Notes: a model not told the origin generated them from the letters alone. Shown: positions 33,358-42,846, counted from the stretch's first letter. The stretch: DNA of 50,206 nt from Acidobacteriaceae bacterium (GCA_003142935.1 PLOG01000175.1:1-50206); one strand, 5' to 3'. Translations and numbers: made by a program.

Positions 33358-34437
33358 TTACTCCGCCCCAAAGATCCGTTTAAAGAAACGTCCAACTCTC
33401 GTCAAGAATCCCGGCTTTTTCTGCGCGCCGGCCTTTGGCGTGTTTCCTGCTCCACCCGCCTCAGTCCCCTGCGCTGCGGTCGTCTCCGCGCCCGCAGCGG
33501 CTTGGGGCGCGTGCTCGGCGCTCTTGTAGACCAGCGGCTCAACCGGCACCGTCGAAGCTGGATTCTGGCCGGGCGGGGCAGTAGCCGGTTCGGGCATGGG
33601 CGCGAGTCCTTCGCTCTGTGCCAGCGGAAACTCGTTGCCCTTGGCTTCGGCAGGCGGGCATCCGCACGATTCCTTTTCCTGATCCACCACCTCGTGCAGG
33701 CTGCCATGCTGAAACATGACGCGCTGGCCCGGCTGCACGCGGTAAGCGCCCCCGTCGAACACGCTCGAAACCAGCACATAAGGCGCGCCGGCGCCGGGGG
33801 CCAGGGCGTTGTCCACGCAAGTGTCCCCTTGGGGCCCGAGGCGAACCTTCACATCTGCCGCTCCAGGTCCGCCGATGAGAATGTGAAAGTCCGGCGTCAG
33901 CAGAAAATCTGCGTTGCGCGTATGCGCCCGGCCAGCCGCGAAGCTCATCTCCACGGCGCCGTGCTCCAGGGCCAGCATCAGCCCCGGCACCTCACCGCCG
34001 GGTACGCTCGAGTCGGCGGTCAGCTTGACCGTCGTATAGGCGCAGACCAGCAGCGTGCCTCGGTAGGGCAGCGTGACATGCGTGCTCTGATCCCCCGAGG
34101 CGATGGAGCCGTTGGCGGCGATGAACGCACGGCCATTCGAAACCTGCAATTCGCCTGTAACTTCAAAGGCGTGCCCCGGAATTTTGCTGTCAAGCGGAAC
34201 AATGGCAATGGGGCGGAAACCGGAGGCCGGAGTTGTGGCGCTGACCTGGGCGGATGGTGTCGTTTGGGGCGCCGCTCCTGTCTGCACTGGCTCGGGAAAC
34301 GGCGGCGCTGGCTGAGCAGACTGCGAGCTCAGCCCAGGCGCGATCATCGAAATTGTCGCGAACAAAAAGAGGCGCGTGAGATCCCAATGCTGTGGGGAAA
34401 TCCGAAATCCGGTCTTCACTCGCGCAAGATTTCGCAT
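33358..34437 (-). CDS. Secreted hypothetical protein with FecR-like beta domain
   Basis: 359 residues. A signal-like segment (LTRLFLFATISMIAPGLSSQ, about 21-40) is followed by a Pro/Ala-rich stretch and then a beta-rich part (about 80-230) that reads like FecR or surface-assembled domains (GELQVSNGRAFIAANGSIASGDQSTHVTLPYRGTLLVCAYTTVKL). The C-terminal region is low-complexity and ends in a basic amphipathic helix (GFLTRVGRFFKRIFGAE). It starts 5 bp after trpG, so the two are probably co-transcribed, although no functional link is evident. No exact family was recognised. Confidence 0.7.
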   Translation of the reverse strand: MRNLARVKTGFRISPQHWDLTRLFLFATISMIAPGLSSQSAQPAPPFPEPVQTGAAPQTTPSAQVSATTPASGFRPIAIVPLDSKIPGHAFEVTGELQVSNGRAFIAANGSIASGDQSTHVTLPYRGTLLVCAYTTVKLTADSSVPGGEVPGLMLALEHGAVEMSFAAGRAHTRNADFLLTPDFHILIGGPGAADVKVRLGPQGDTCVDNALAPGAGAPYVLVSSVFDGGAYRVQPGQRVMFQHGSLHEVVDQEKESCGCPPAEAKGNEFPLAQSEGLAPMPEPATAPPGQNPASTVPVEPLVYKSAEHAPQAAAGAETTAAQGTEAGGAGNTPKAGAQKKPGFLTRVGRFFKRIFGAE

Positions 34438-34442
34438 CGCGG

Positions 34443-35024
34443 CTACATTTCCAGGAAGTTGCGAATCATCTGGTGCCCGCCCTCGGTGAGCACGCTCTCG
34501 GGATGGAACTGCACGCCCTCAATGGGCAGATGCCGATGCCGCAAGCCCATGATGACCGACCCCGGCGTGCCGCTCGATTCTGGAGTCCGCGCCGTAACCT
34601 CAAGCTCCTCCGGCAGCGATTTCTCGGCAACAATCAGCGAGTGGTAACGCGTGCAAGTCAGCGGCGTTGGCAGGCCTGCGAAGATGCCCTTGCCGTCGTG
34701 CTCCACCGCGCTGGTCTTGCCATGCATCAGGTTGTGCGCGCGCACCACTTCGCCCCCAAATGCTTCGCCAATCGCCTGATGTCCCAGGCAAACGCCAAGG
34801 ATCGGCACCTTCCCGGCCATGTACCGAATCAACGGAACCAGGATGCCGGCCTCGCGAGGCGTGCAAGGGCCGGGCGACAGCAAAATGCGCTCCGGATGCA
34901 AAGCTTCAACCTCTTCCACCGTCAGTTCGTCGTTGCGGCGGACCACGACCTCCGCGCCCAGCTCGCCAAGATACTGGACCAGGTTGTAAGTGAACGAGTC
35001 GTAGTTGTCGAGGACGAAGACCAT
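34443..35024 (-). CDS. trpG: Anthranilate / aminodeoxychorismate synthase glutaminase
   Basis: 193 residues from the ATG at 35024; the longer frame to 35147 adds unconserved sequence. [26 protein letters not shown] and [13 protein letters not shown] are the TrpG/PabA signatures; the nucleophile Cys is in [15 protein letters not shown] and the His-Glu pair in GVQFHPES. It supplies ammonia to TrpE for anthranilate, and may also serve folate synthesis. Being on the strand opposite trpE and separated by the ATPase cassette is unusual, as the two often form an operon. Confidence 0.93.
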   Translation of the reverse strand: MVFVLDNYDSFTYNLVQYLGELGAEVVVRRNDELTVEEVEALHPERILLSPGPCTPREAGILVPLIRYMAGKVPILGVCLGHQAIGEAFGGEVVRAHNLMHGKTSAVEHDGKGIFAGLPTPLTCTRYHSLIVAEKSLPEELEVTARTPESSGTPGSVIMGLRHRHLPIEGVQFHPESVLTEGGHQMIRNFLEM

Positions 35025-35145
35025 GGTGAGTCTCAGTGTATCGCGAGGGCCGCGGCTTGGTGTTGACCCTGCGTCACGAAGGAGTTGGAGATCGAGTTCC
35101 GGTTGCGCACCGGCGGCGCATCTGCAAGACTGACCTAGGTCGCTC

Positions 35146-35430
35146 ATGATGGTTCTTCATTTTCTGATTCAAGGCCGGGTGCAGGGTGTTGGCTTTCGCT
35201 GGTTCGTTCACCGCGAGGCCAGCGAACTCAACCTGCGCGGCTGGGTGCGCAACACCGAGGAGGGCGAGGTGGAAGTGGTGGCCTCGGGCAGTGTTGCCGA
35301 CTTGGCCGAACTGCGCGCCAGCCTGCGCCGCGGACCGCGCGGCAGCCGCGTAGATCATTTGATCGAGCACTACCTCGATGACCGCGAAGCCAAGGGCCTG
35401 AACTCGTTCAGGATTGATGGCGCGTGGTGA
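35146..35430 (+). CDS. acyP: Acylphosphatase
   Basis: 94 residues. The signature [41 protein letters not shown] contains the catalytic Arg (GFR) and Asn (WVRN). It hydrolyses carboxyl-phosphate bonds such as acetyl phosphate or 1,3-bisphosphoglycerate. Two adjacent ATGs (35146, 35149) could start it. It is divergent from trpG. Confidence 0.95.
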   Translation: MMVLHFLIQGRVQGVGFRWFVHREASELNLRGWVRNTEEGEVEVVASGSVADLAELRASLRRGPRGSRVDHLIEHYLDDREAKGLNSFRIDGAW

Positions 35431-35435
35431 AAAGA

Positions 35436-35607
35436 CAGGGGTCAGGGATCAGGTTTCAGGGGTCAGTTTCGGACTTTCCGCCACCAACTTTAGTCCAACC
35501 AACAGTGCATTGATCTGCGAGCGCGGATTGATCCCGATTCGATGCCCGTGCCTTTGACCCCTGACCCCGGACCCCTGACCCCTGACCCCTGATCCCTGAC
35601 CCCTGCC
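35436..35607. repeat. Inverted array of GGGGTCAG octamers between acyP and apt
   Basis: An exact 18-bp inverted repeat has arms 35436-35453 and 35588-35605. The right side (35552-35607, read on the minus strand) is a tandem array of GGGGTCAG with variants; the left side has two copies. The loop of about 100 bp carries no supported gene, although its minus strand reads as plausible protein (NPRSQINALLVGLKLVAESPK), perhaps a relic. The layout parallels the AGCTGAAA array at 11922. Confidence 0.85.
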
Positions 35608-35704
35608 TTTATAATCTTCAAGGAAGAAGAATTGCATCCCCGCCTGTTCCCTTCCCACAGATCTAAAATATTTTTCGGAGTCATTTCAAGGAGCGAACCT
35701 GCCC

Positions 35705-36253
35705 ATGCCTCAAACAAGCAAGCCTATCAATGTGGAAGACCTCAAGAAGCTGGTGCGCACCGTTCAGGATTTTCCCAAGCCGGGGATTCTCTTCTACGAC
35801 ATCACGACGCTGCTCAAGGACAAGACCGGCTTTGCGCAACTGATCGACGCGCTTGCGGCGCACTACATCACTGAGAGAATTGATCTGGTGCTGGGCATCG
35901 AGGCCCGCGGATTCATCTTTGGGCCGGCACTGGCCTATCGGTTGAACGCCGGCTTTGTGCCGGTGCGCAAACCGCGCAAGCTGCCCGCCCCTGTCGCGCG
36001 CGTCACCTACGATCTGGAATACGGCTCAGACACGCTCGAGATTCACATGGACGCGATTCAGCCCGGCCAAAGCGTGGTGCTGGTTGACGACCTGCTGGCC
36101 ACCGGGGGCACCATGGAGGCGACCGTGAAGCTGGTGAAGCAACTCGGCGGCAACATCGCCGGGCTGGCCTTCGCCGTCGAGCTGGATTTTCTGAAAGGCC
36201 GCGACCGCTTCCCAGAATACGACGTCTTCAGTCTGCTGCATTACGACGAATAG
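35705..36253 (+). CDS. apt: Adenine phosphoribosyltransferase
   Basis: 182 residues. It condenses adenine with PRPP to AMP (purine salvage). [20 protein letters not shown] is the Apt N-terminal block, [17 protein letters not shown] the hood, and [17 protein letters not shown] the PRPP-binding loop. AAGGAGCG lies 6-7 bp before the ATG. It is convergent with the response regulator gene, 19 bp apart. Confidence 0.97.
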   Translation: MPQTSKPINVEDLKKLVRTVQDFPKPGILFYDITTLLKDKTGFAQLIDALAAHYITERIDLVLGIEARGFIFGPALAYRLNAGFVPVRKPRKLPAPVARVTYDLEYGSDTLEIHMDAIQPGQSVVLVDDLLATGGTMEATVKLVKQLGGNIAGLAFAVELDFLKGRDRFPEYDVFSLLHYDE

Positions 36254-36272
36254 AAGGATTCAAGCGATTCCA

Positions 36273-37052
36273 CTACTGTGCCGGCTCCGGCCTCGCTTCC
36301 GCCTCATTGTTGGATCCAGGCGAATCCTCCCCGGACTCCCCTTGCAGCATCCGTGCATCGGCAAAGCGGTATCCGACATACACATCTGTCAGCAGGTATA
36401 CGGGGTTTGAGGGATCGTCCTCAATCTTCTTGCGCAACTGGCGGACGAAGGTCCGCAGGTACTCGACCTCCTCGCGGCAGTCCCCGCCCCACACCGCGGT
36501 CAACAGCTTGGCATAAGTGACAACTCGGCCCGCGCGGCTCATCAGGCAATGGAGAATATCGAACTCCTTGCGGGTCAGATGCAAAGTTTGTCCACGCCTG
36601 GTCACGCTGCGCTTCAGCGGCTCCAGATGAATTTCTCCAATATCGATAGGCGCGTCCTCGGCGCGGGCCGGAGCGCGGACGCGCCGTACCGCCGCTCGGA
36701 TGCGCGCAATCAGTTCGCGCGTGCTAAAGGGCTTGGTCACGTAATCGTCCGCGCCCGATTCCAGGGCCTCCACCTTGTCCTCTTCCTGGTCGCGCACCGT
36801 CAGCATCAGGATGGGAAGCCGGGGCGCAAAGGCGCGAATGCGGCGCAGAGTCTCGACACCGCCGATGCCGGGCATATTCACATCCAGCAGGACCACATCG
36901 CAGGTTCCGGCGCGCAACAGTTGCAGAGCCTCTTCACCGCGCGAGGCCTCGGCCACCTGAAACCCGAGTTCAACCAGCGGCGGCCGCAATGCTCTGCGGA
37001 TGGCCGATTCGTCGTCGACTATAAGAATTCGTATTGCGGGCTGGCTGGTCAC
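36273..37052 (-). CDS. KdpE-like response regulator, OmpR family
   Basis: 259 residues. Receiver domain with D13/D14 and phospho-acceptor D57 (CDVVLLDVNMPGIGG) and the Lys in YVTKPF; then a winged-helix DNA-binding domain (LTRKEFDILHCLMSRAGRVVTYAKLLTAVWG...VEYLRTFVRQLRKKIEDDPSNPVYLLTDVYVGYRF). The L-R-x-x-V-x-x-L-R-x-K-I-E segment is KdpE-like. No kdpABC genes are here, so the stimulus may not be potassium. It overlaps the sensor kinase gene by 4 bp. Confidence 0.88.
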   Translation of the reverse strand: MTSQPAIRILIVDDESAIRRALRPPLVELGFQVAEASRGEEALQLLRAGTCDVVLLDVNMPGIGGVETLRRIRAFAPRLPILMLTVRDQEEDKVEALESGADDYVTKPFSTRELIARIRAAVRRVRAPARAEDAPIDIGEIHLEPLKRSVTRRGQTLHLTRKEFDILHCLMSRAGRVVTYAKLLTAVWGGDCREEVEYLRTFVRQLRKKIEDDPSNPVYLLTDVYVGYRFADARMLQGESGEDSPGSNNEAEARPEPAQ

Positions 37053-38551
37053 GTTCTCCCCTTCTGCACTGAATCCGGAATGGCCGCGAAAAATGTGGTC
37101 CCCTCTTCATCGTCGCTCGTTACCCACACGTAGCCGCTATGAATCAGCGCCACCCGCTTGGCCACCGAAAGGCCTATGCCCGTGCCCGATGCGCGATTGG
37201 AGTGGTCTGAAGAACGATAGTAGCGGTCGAAGATGCGCTCGCGGTCGGCCATCGGAATCACCGGGCCAAAGCTATGGACCGAGAATAGGACTTCCGCATT
37301 GGCGCGCACGGCACGAATAGTAATGGTGGTGCCGTAGATGGAATATTTGCAGGCATTGTCTATGTACTGCGTCAGCAGCATGTTCATCAACTCGCGATCG
37401 CAGTCGAGAACCAGATCCTCATCCTCGAGATCGACTTCGACCTTCATGCTTGCCAAGCGGTCTTTCAGACTAGCCAGCACCTCGTCGATCAGCGGCCCAA
37501 CGCCCACCGGCTCGGCATGGATCGTGATCTCGCCTGCATCCAGGCGGCCTGTGGTCAGCAGCCGCGTGGTCAACTCGCCGAGCAGCCCGGCCTGTTCGTC
37601 GATCAGAGCCACCAGCTCGGCCTGCCCGGGCGACAAGTGGCCCATCTCACTCAGGCCGCTGCTGGCGGCGCGAATGGCCGTCAGCGGAGTCTTGTAGGCA
37701 TGAGCCAGGCTGTCGAGCACCGTGGCGCGCAACTGCTCCGTGCGCCGCTCGGTCTCGATGCGGCTCTCGTTGGCAAAAGCCCGATAACGGTCGAAGGTAA
37801 TCGCAATCAGCGAGGCGATGGCGTTGTTGGTCAGCGGGCTGGTTTCACCGCGCACCACCAGGCTGCCCACTGGAACCGTTCCCAACCGGACCACGCGCCG
37901 GCCAATGCCGGTTTCCGCATCGTCGTCCGAGGTTTCAAAATAGTAGACATTCTGCGCCATCTCCTGCGGGTCCACGCTCCAGTTGCCGGACTGGTAAACG
38001 TCGTGCAGGTCGGCGTCGAAGACAGCCACCGCCTCCAGCGAAAATATCTCGTGCACAAGTTCGGCCAACTGCGGTCCCGGCTCCATGTGGAGATTCATTT
38101 TGAGCGTGCGCCGGGTGAACTCATAGAGATCGTGCATCTGGCCGCCCCAGGATTCGGCCTCGCGGGCATGCCCGGTAACCCGCGCGGAAAGGCGGCTCAC
38201 AACCAGGGCCACCAGAACGAAGGCCAGCAGCATAACCGTGTTGGCAGGGTCTTCCGCCAATCTCAGCTCAGGTTGCCGCGCGATAAAAAGAGCGTGAACC
38301 ACAACCGCGGAGAGAGAAACAATCGCCGCTTGCCAAAATCCGCACAGCAGCGCGGTGGGTAACACGATGAGCAAATAAAGCAGCAGCGCAACCGGAAGCA
38401 ACCACCCGAACCAGTGAGCCAGAGCCGCCACCATAACTACGGCTACAATTCCCAGCGCGCACTCTAGCGTGAACAGCAGCAACCGCGGCCCTGAGCCGCG
38501 CGAGCTTCTGGCGCCGAAGATAGAACGCACCGGAATTGAGCTTGTGGACAA
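37049..38551 (-). CDS. KdpD-like membrane sensor histidine kinase
   Basis: About 500 residues from a TTG at 38551 with AGGTAGG 6 bp upstream; a GTG at 38530 is an alternative, and the ATG at 38797 would add 82 unlikely residues. Four closely spaced membrane helices (DUF4118-like) are followed by a GAF-like region, then the kinase core. The phospho-His lies in SLAHAYKTPLTAI, with Ala where most kinases have Glu or Asp. ATP-binding blocks are LTQYIDNACKYS and ERIFDRYYRSSDHSNRASGTGIGLSVAKRVA. The KdpD and USP sensor domains are absent. It is followed by its regulator. Confidence 0.87.
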   Translation of the reverse strand: MSTSSIPVRSIFGARSSRGSGPRLLLFTLECALGIVAVVMVAALAHWFGWLLPVALLLYLLIVLPTALLCGFWQAAIVSLSAVVVHALFIARQPELRLAEDPANTVMLLAFVLVALVVSRLSARVTGHAREAESWGGQMHDLYEFTRRTLKMNLHMEPGPQLAELVHEIFSLEAVAVFDADLHDVYQSGNWSVDPQEMAQNVYYFETSDDDAETGIGRRVVRLGTVPVGSLVVRGETSPLTNNAIASLIAITFDRYRAFANESRIETERRTEQLRATVLDSLAHAYKTPLTAIRAASSGLSEMGHLSPGQAELVALIDEQAGLLGELTTRLLTTGRLDAGEITIHAEPVGVGPLIDEVLASLKDRLASMKVEVDLEDEDLVLDCDRELMNMLLTQYIDNACKYSIYGTTITIRAVRANAEVLFSVHSFGPVIPMADRERIFDRYYRSSDHSNRASGTGIGLSVAKRVALIHSGYVWVTSDDEEGTTFFAAIPDSVQKGRT

Positions 38552-39113
38552 CCGGCACCTACCTTCCGATCTCGACGGACTTACGGAATGACCTGCCGTC
38601 CTGGGTTGAAGAATCCACGCGCGGAACGGGCACTCATCCCGCACTGACCACTCGCAGTTATGAACCCTTTCAACGGGAAACGATTGGTTCGGGCCAATTC
38701 GGGAAGCTATGAAAGCGCATAAAGATTTTAGCAGGTTCCTTATTCCATTCTCGCGGTTCTCTTGTGTTACGCGCGGTCTCGCGCACGTATGCAGCACAGA
38801 CCGGGCACTCCGCCGGCCGCGGAAATTCCCGAATTATTCTCCTCCATCAATTCTTTCAGTAATCCTCATAGGTTCTTTATGCTTTCTTTGCATTACTGTT
38901 ATTAGTCCGCTGCAACCGGAATTCATCAGGGAGCTGAACGGACGATTGCGAACCACTCCAATGAGAATTCATTGGGCCCAAAAAGCACGTGTGGGCTTAC
39001 AGGCTTTGTGTGCGCAAATGGCAGCCTGCCAAGACAAAGTCTTATTGCCGCATTTTCGGCTGAGTTCATAGCTTGTCATTCCCAAAAATCGTTCTTCTGG
39101 AGGAATAGTGCCG
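38552..39113. other. Divergent intergenic region between sensor kinase and outer-membrane barrel genes
   Basis: 562 bp without a supported gene; the open frames here have no coding character. The 22-bp motif shared with the glutamine synthetase promoter lies at 38861-38882. The area around 38840-38900 is AT-rich and suited to a promoter for the barrel gene. Confidence 0.6.
38861..38882 (+). promoter_or_regulatory. Shared upstream motif, copy 1 (before outer-membrane barrel gene)
   Basis: Reads AATCCTCA, two variable bases, GGTTCTTTATGC. The only other copy noticed is at 44761-44782 before glutamine synthetase, differing only at the two central bases. It lies 231 bp upstream of the barrel ATG. 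Possible regulator-binding site or shared promoter. Confidence 0.55.
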
Positions 39114-40373
39114 ATGTTATCTAAGCCAATTCGCATTCTTCAAATGATGGCCGGAGCGGCCATGGCAACCGCCCTACTCGCTGGCGCGCAAGATCCAGCC
39201 CCGGCGGCAACTCCGGCAGCCGCACAGGCTCCTGCAACACCGGCTCCCGCAACCCCAGCGGCACCTGCAACAGCCCCAGCCCCGCTTTCCACGTTTGTTC
39301 TCACGGGTCCGCTGCAATGGCTGCCACCGGCGACCTTTGATGCCGGACCGTTTGGCAAGCTGTCCGTCAACGGCATCCTGACCGGCTTCTCGCAGTTCCA
39401 GAACAATTCCGTGCCGGGAGACGACAATGCGCAAGCCACTCTGAGCAACGGACAGATCTTTATCCAGAAGGCAGACGGATTAGTTCAGTACTACATCCAG
39501 GCGGGCGTCTACACCATGCCGACGCTCAGCGTGCCGTTTGTTAACGCCCAAAATACCGTGAACAACTTCTACGGGCCTGTCCCGGTCGCCTACCTGAAGT
39601 GGCAAGCGGCTAAGAACACGCAGTTCCTTATCGGCTCTCTTCCCACTCTGATGGGCGCCGAGTCCACGTTTACGTACCAGAACTTCAACATCGAACGCGG
39701 CATTGTTTGGAACCAGGAAAACGCCATCAATCGCGGCATCCAAGTGAATCAAACGATAGGTAAATACCTCAGCGCAGCCTTCAGTTGGAACGACGGTTAC
39801 TATTCCAACCGCTATTCATGGCTCTCGGGCTCGGCGACCCTTACGAAGGGGCCTCATAGTCTGGTGTACGACGGGATGGGGAACCTCGGGCAGACCGTCT
39901 TTCAAACGACATCTACGCCGGTGCAGAACAACAGCTATATGCACGTGGTGATTTATACGTTCACCAAGGGCCCATGGATTGTTTCTCCGTACTTCCAGTA
40001 CAGCAAGCTGCCTACCAATGCGAAGGTAGGCGTCGCCAAGGGCACATCCGCAACCGGCGGCGCGTTCAACGTCAGCTACGCCTTTAAAAACGGATTCTCG
40101 CTTCCGGTGCGTGTTGAATACCTCACGAGTTCGGGCAGTGCAACCGATGGGTCGGTCAACTTATTGGGTTTTGGATCCGGCAGCGCTGGCACCACTTTCA
40201 CCGCGACGCCAACCTACCAAAAAGGAGGCATGTACGTTCGCGGAGATCTCGCGTGGGTGGACGCAACGAACTTCACGAACGGAGATGTTTTTGGCAAGAC
40301 GGGAACGGATTCGAACCAATTCCGGGGCGTACTTGAATTCGGCTTCATCTTTGGCAACAACATCCAAAAATAG
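39114..40373 (+). CDS. Outer-membrane beta-barrel protein (OmpL/BBP2-like porin)
   Basis: 419 residues from the ATG at 39114; a GTG at 39108 is closer to GGAGG and also possible. A signal peptide (about 1-28) is followed by an Ala/Pro/Thr repeat linker (about 30-60) and then repeated amphipathic beta strands with aromatic ends (GLVQYYIQAGVYTMPTL, KYLSAAFSWNDGYYSNRYSW, WIVSPYFQYSKLP) up to a terminal strand FGFIFGNNIQK. This matches putative beta-barrel porins of the BBP2/OmpL type. The likely role is solute passage across the outer membrane. The next gene is an amino-acid permease, suggesting a nutrient uptake pair. Confidence 0.82.
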   Translation: MLSKPIRILQMMAGAAMATALLAGAQDPAPAATPAAAQAPATPAPATPAAPATAPAPLSTFVLTGPLQWLPPATFDAGPFGKLSVNGILTGFSQFQNNSVPGDDNAQATLSNGQIFIQKADGLVQYYIQAGVYTMPTLSVPFVNAQNTVNNFYGPVPVAYLKWQAAKNTQFLIGSLPTLMGAESTFTYQNFNIERGIVWNQENAINRGIQVNQTIGKYLSAAFSWNDGYYSNRYSWLSGSATLTKGPHSLVYDGMGNLGQTVFQTTSTPVQNNSYMHVVIYTFTKGPWIVSPYFQYSKLPTNAKVGVAKGTSATGGAFNVSYAFKNGFSLPVRVEYLTSSGSATDGSVNLLGFGSGSAGTTFTATPTYQKGGMYVRGDLAWVDATNFTNGDVFGKTGTDSNQFRGVLEFGFIFGNNIQK

Positions 40374-40778
40374 CCGAATCGAAGCGTAGCTCCGCGGGGC
40401 GTCGATGTGCCGATCTTCATAGGGTGCAACAGACTGGGTGCGGTCAAGGTTCAGTCAATAGTCACCGCAGGGGTCGCTGCCTGCCTCGGCCAGAAGCGCT
40501 GATTTTTATCTCTCGTCTTCATTTCGTCCTGATGCGATGGGAGATACTCTTTCGGCACAGTAACAAATCAGTCGGCTTCGGTCAGGCAGGAACCAACCAA
40601 TGGCCGGTGCCGACAAACCACACACCGCGGGCAATCCAGAGTTGAATATGCCACGCGCTGGAACCTAAAGCATTGCGTCTTCGGTCCGGATTGCTCCTCT
40701 GATACGGGCCAGCATTTCGAGATTTCCGGCAGCAACCGCCGGGGACAGACCTACTAAAACACTCTCAGGAGAATGCTC
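40374..40778. other. Intergenic region between barrel and permease genes
   Basis: 405 bp in which no gene, terminator or clear operator was seen. A partial likeness to the shared upstream motif (ATCTTCATAGG at about 40413) occurs but lacks the second half. Confidence 0.4.
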
Positions 40779-42563
40779 ATGGCAGATCAAAAAGGACCAC
40801 AGATGCAGGCCACCCTGGGTCTAACCGGGCTGACCAGCAACGCAATGGCGCTCATCGCCCCCGGCGCCTTTCTATGGCTCACCTTCGCAATCCAGGCCAA
40901 CACGGGAGTCGCGAACCAGCCATCAACCGCACCGGCCATGTGGATCGGCATCTTCGCCGCTCTCCTGCTCTGTCTGGCCACCGCCGTCGCCTACGCTGAA
41001 ATCTCCAAGCTCTATCCCGGCACCGGCTCCAGTTACTACTACGCGGAACAGGCCATGCTCTCCAAGAACAAGGCCTTCAGGTATGCGCGCGTGGCCAAGT
41101 TCATCGTCGGCTGGGGCTCACACCTTTATTACTGGGTCTATCCCGGCGTCATGGTGGCCACCACCGGTATCTTTTGCGGCTACATCGTGGGCTTCCTCTA
41201 TCCAAACGTCATGAGCGGTTCCAATCCAGGCCCGGTGTTCATGTCGTTGGTGGCGATCGTCTTCTCCTTCTTCGTCGCATGGATCGCATCCAAGGGCGCA
41301 GGCGCCTCGACCGCCGTCAACCTCGCCATTAACGTCATCCAGATTTCGGCTTTGGTGGTCTTCAGCGTTCTGGCGCTCGGCTATCGTTCCAGTCACCCGG
41401 CAGGCTCGGCCGCCTTCCAATACGATTCGCAGACGCTCGCAACCTATACCTATCAATTTGCCACGGCCAAGGACGGATCCACGCTGCGCGACTCCAGCGG
41501 CGCGCCACTGCCGTTGTTGGATTCAGCGGGAAAGCCGCTTCCCTACAAGATCGACTACACAGAAAGAGATTCCAGCGGCAACTTCCTGGCCCATACTTCC
41601 GCGGCGTCGGTGGTGGTGCCTCACAAGTTGAGTTACATGTTCATCCAGGCGACCGTCGCAATCCTCATCCTGGTCGGTTTCGAATCGGTCACCTCGATGG
41701 GAGGCGAGGCCAAAAATCCCACTAAACATATACCGATAGCCGTGATCGCTTCACTGCTGATTCAGGGCTTGCTCTGCTATCTGTTTGAATACTTCGCGGC
41801 CAACTACTTCCTCAACTCCGGCTATACCATGGCCAACGCGGGCCAATCCGCGGCTCCCATCGGCGACATGATGATCATCGTCGGCGACGGTCTGCTAGGC
41901 CACGGCAACGGCAGGTACTTCATGCTGGCCGAAGCCGTCACGGTCTTCTTCGCGCTCATTGGCACCACCCTGAGCTGCATGAACACCGGCGCCCGCGTCA
42001 CCTACGCCATGGGCAAGGACGACGAGGCTCCCGAGCACTTTGGCATCCTCCATGCCGGGTCGCTCTCGCCCCGCAAGGCCATCTGGACCCTGGCATGGAT
42101 CTCTGCCGTCATCGGCGTCATCGCCGTCTCACTGCTCTTCGGCGACGCCGCCGCGCCTGCCGACGCCACCATCGCCGCTATTCCCCACGGCATCTTCTCC
42201 AGTTGGGGCTACCTGTCGCACGATCAGTTAGCTGCATTGCCCAACTCATTGCTGACCATCACCCTCACCTCCAACTTCGGCACCTTCATTCTCTATGCCC
42301 TCAGTTGCTTCCTGTGCATGGTGGCCTACCACAAGCGGCCCGACCACAACTTCCTGATCCACACTCTCATCCCCGGCTTCGGTCTGCTTGCCAACCTGGT
42401 CTGCATGGGCTTCTACCTTGCCGGTCCCATCTTCGGCCTGGGCACTTTCAAGGAACCGTTGCTCGCCCTGGCCATCTCGGCCGTCTGGGGCATCTACGGA
42501 GCCATCTACTTCCTCCGTAGCTCCAAGGCCAAAGGGAGAGCGATCCTGCTGGAATCGAAGTAG
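40779..42563 (+). CDS. APC-family amino acid permease
   Basis: 594 residues from the ATG at 40779 with AGGAGA 6 bp upstream. About twelve to fourteen hydrophobic helices. The N-terminal LTGLTSNAMALIAPGAFLWLTFAIQA and GFESVTSMGGEAKNPTKHIPIAVIAS (helix 6 and following loop) are APC superfamily features. A long polar insert (about 205-285) lies between helices. Substrate unknown; amino acid or amine uptake is expected. The setting with a porin-like gene and, further on, glutamine synthetase suggests nitrogen metabolism. Confidence 0.9.
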   Translation: MADQKGPQMQATLGLTGLTSNAMALIAPGAFLWLTFAIQANTGVANQPSTAPAMWIGIFAALLLCLATAVAYAEISKLYPGTGSSYYYAEQAMLSKNKAFRYARVAKFIVGWGSHLYYWVYPGVMVATTGIFCGYIVGFLYPNVMSGSNPGPVFMSLVAIVFSFFVAWIASKGAGASTAVNLAINVIQISALVVFSVLALGYRSSHPAGSAAFQYDSQTLATYTYQFATAKDGSTLRDSSGAPLPLLDSAGKPLPYKIDYTERDSSGNFLAHTSAASVVVPHKLSYMFIQATVAILILVGFESVTSMGGEAKNPTKHIPIAVIASLLIQGLLCYLFEYFAANYFLNSGYTMANAGQSAAPIGDMMIIVGDGLLGHGNGRYFMLAEAVTVFFALIGTTLSCMNTGARVTYAMGKDDEAPEHFGILHAGSLSPRKAIWTLAWISAVIGVIAVSLLFGDAAAPADATIAAIPHGIFSSWGYLSHDQLAALPNSLLTITLTSNFGTFILYALSCFLCMVAYHKRPDHNFLIHTLIPGFGLLANLVCMGFYLAGPIFGLGTFKEPLLALAISAVWGIYGAIYFLRSSKAKGRAILLESK

Positions 42564-42683
42564 CCGCTTCGCCCTGACCGTAACTCAACCCCGGCCGCTG
42601 GGTGGAATCTCTCCTCGAACCCTTCATCGAGACGAGGAGCAGAGAGCCACCCAGTGGCCATTTTGAACCAAACGATTCACAAT

Positions 42684-42819
42684 CTTCTAGTACTGCAGTT
42701 GTAGACGCGGTTGCGGAGGGAGCAGGGGGTTTCAACCCCCTGAGAAATGGCCAAAGCGACATGGCCTTTAGGCCCGGATCGGGGTGGCCTGAAGAAGATA
42801 TAACTGTAGTACTAGAAAG
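42684..42819. mobile_element. MITE-like element with 19-21 bp terminal inverted repeats
   Basis: The ends (42684-42702 and 42799-42819, core CTAGTAC-TGCAGTT and its complement) match as inverted repeats at about 17 of 20 positions. Inside is a perfect hairpin CAGGGGGTT-TC-AACCCCCTG at 42723-42742 and the text CCTTTAGGCCC. No open frame spans it and no target duplication was seen. A small non-autonomous element or structured RNA is possible. A related start (TCTAGTACAGTG) occurs at about 48282. Confidence 0.6.
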
Positions 42820-42820
42820 C

Positions 42821-42846
42821 TTCTCCCCTTCGGAGATAGGGGAGAA
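42821..42846. repeat. 8-bp hairpin upstream of the PP2C gene
   Basis: TTCTCCCC and GGGGAGAA enclose 10 bases, ending 19 bp before the phosphatase ATG. In mRNA the hairpin would sequester part of the leader and might influence translation. Confidence 0.6.

Noticed and set aside
38709..39071. 120-residue open frame in the gap before the outer-membrane barrel gene
   Set aside because: No ribosome site and no coding character; it overlaps the AT-rich promoter-like region and the shared motif. It has one hydrophobic stretch, so a small membrane protein cannot be fully excluded.
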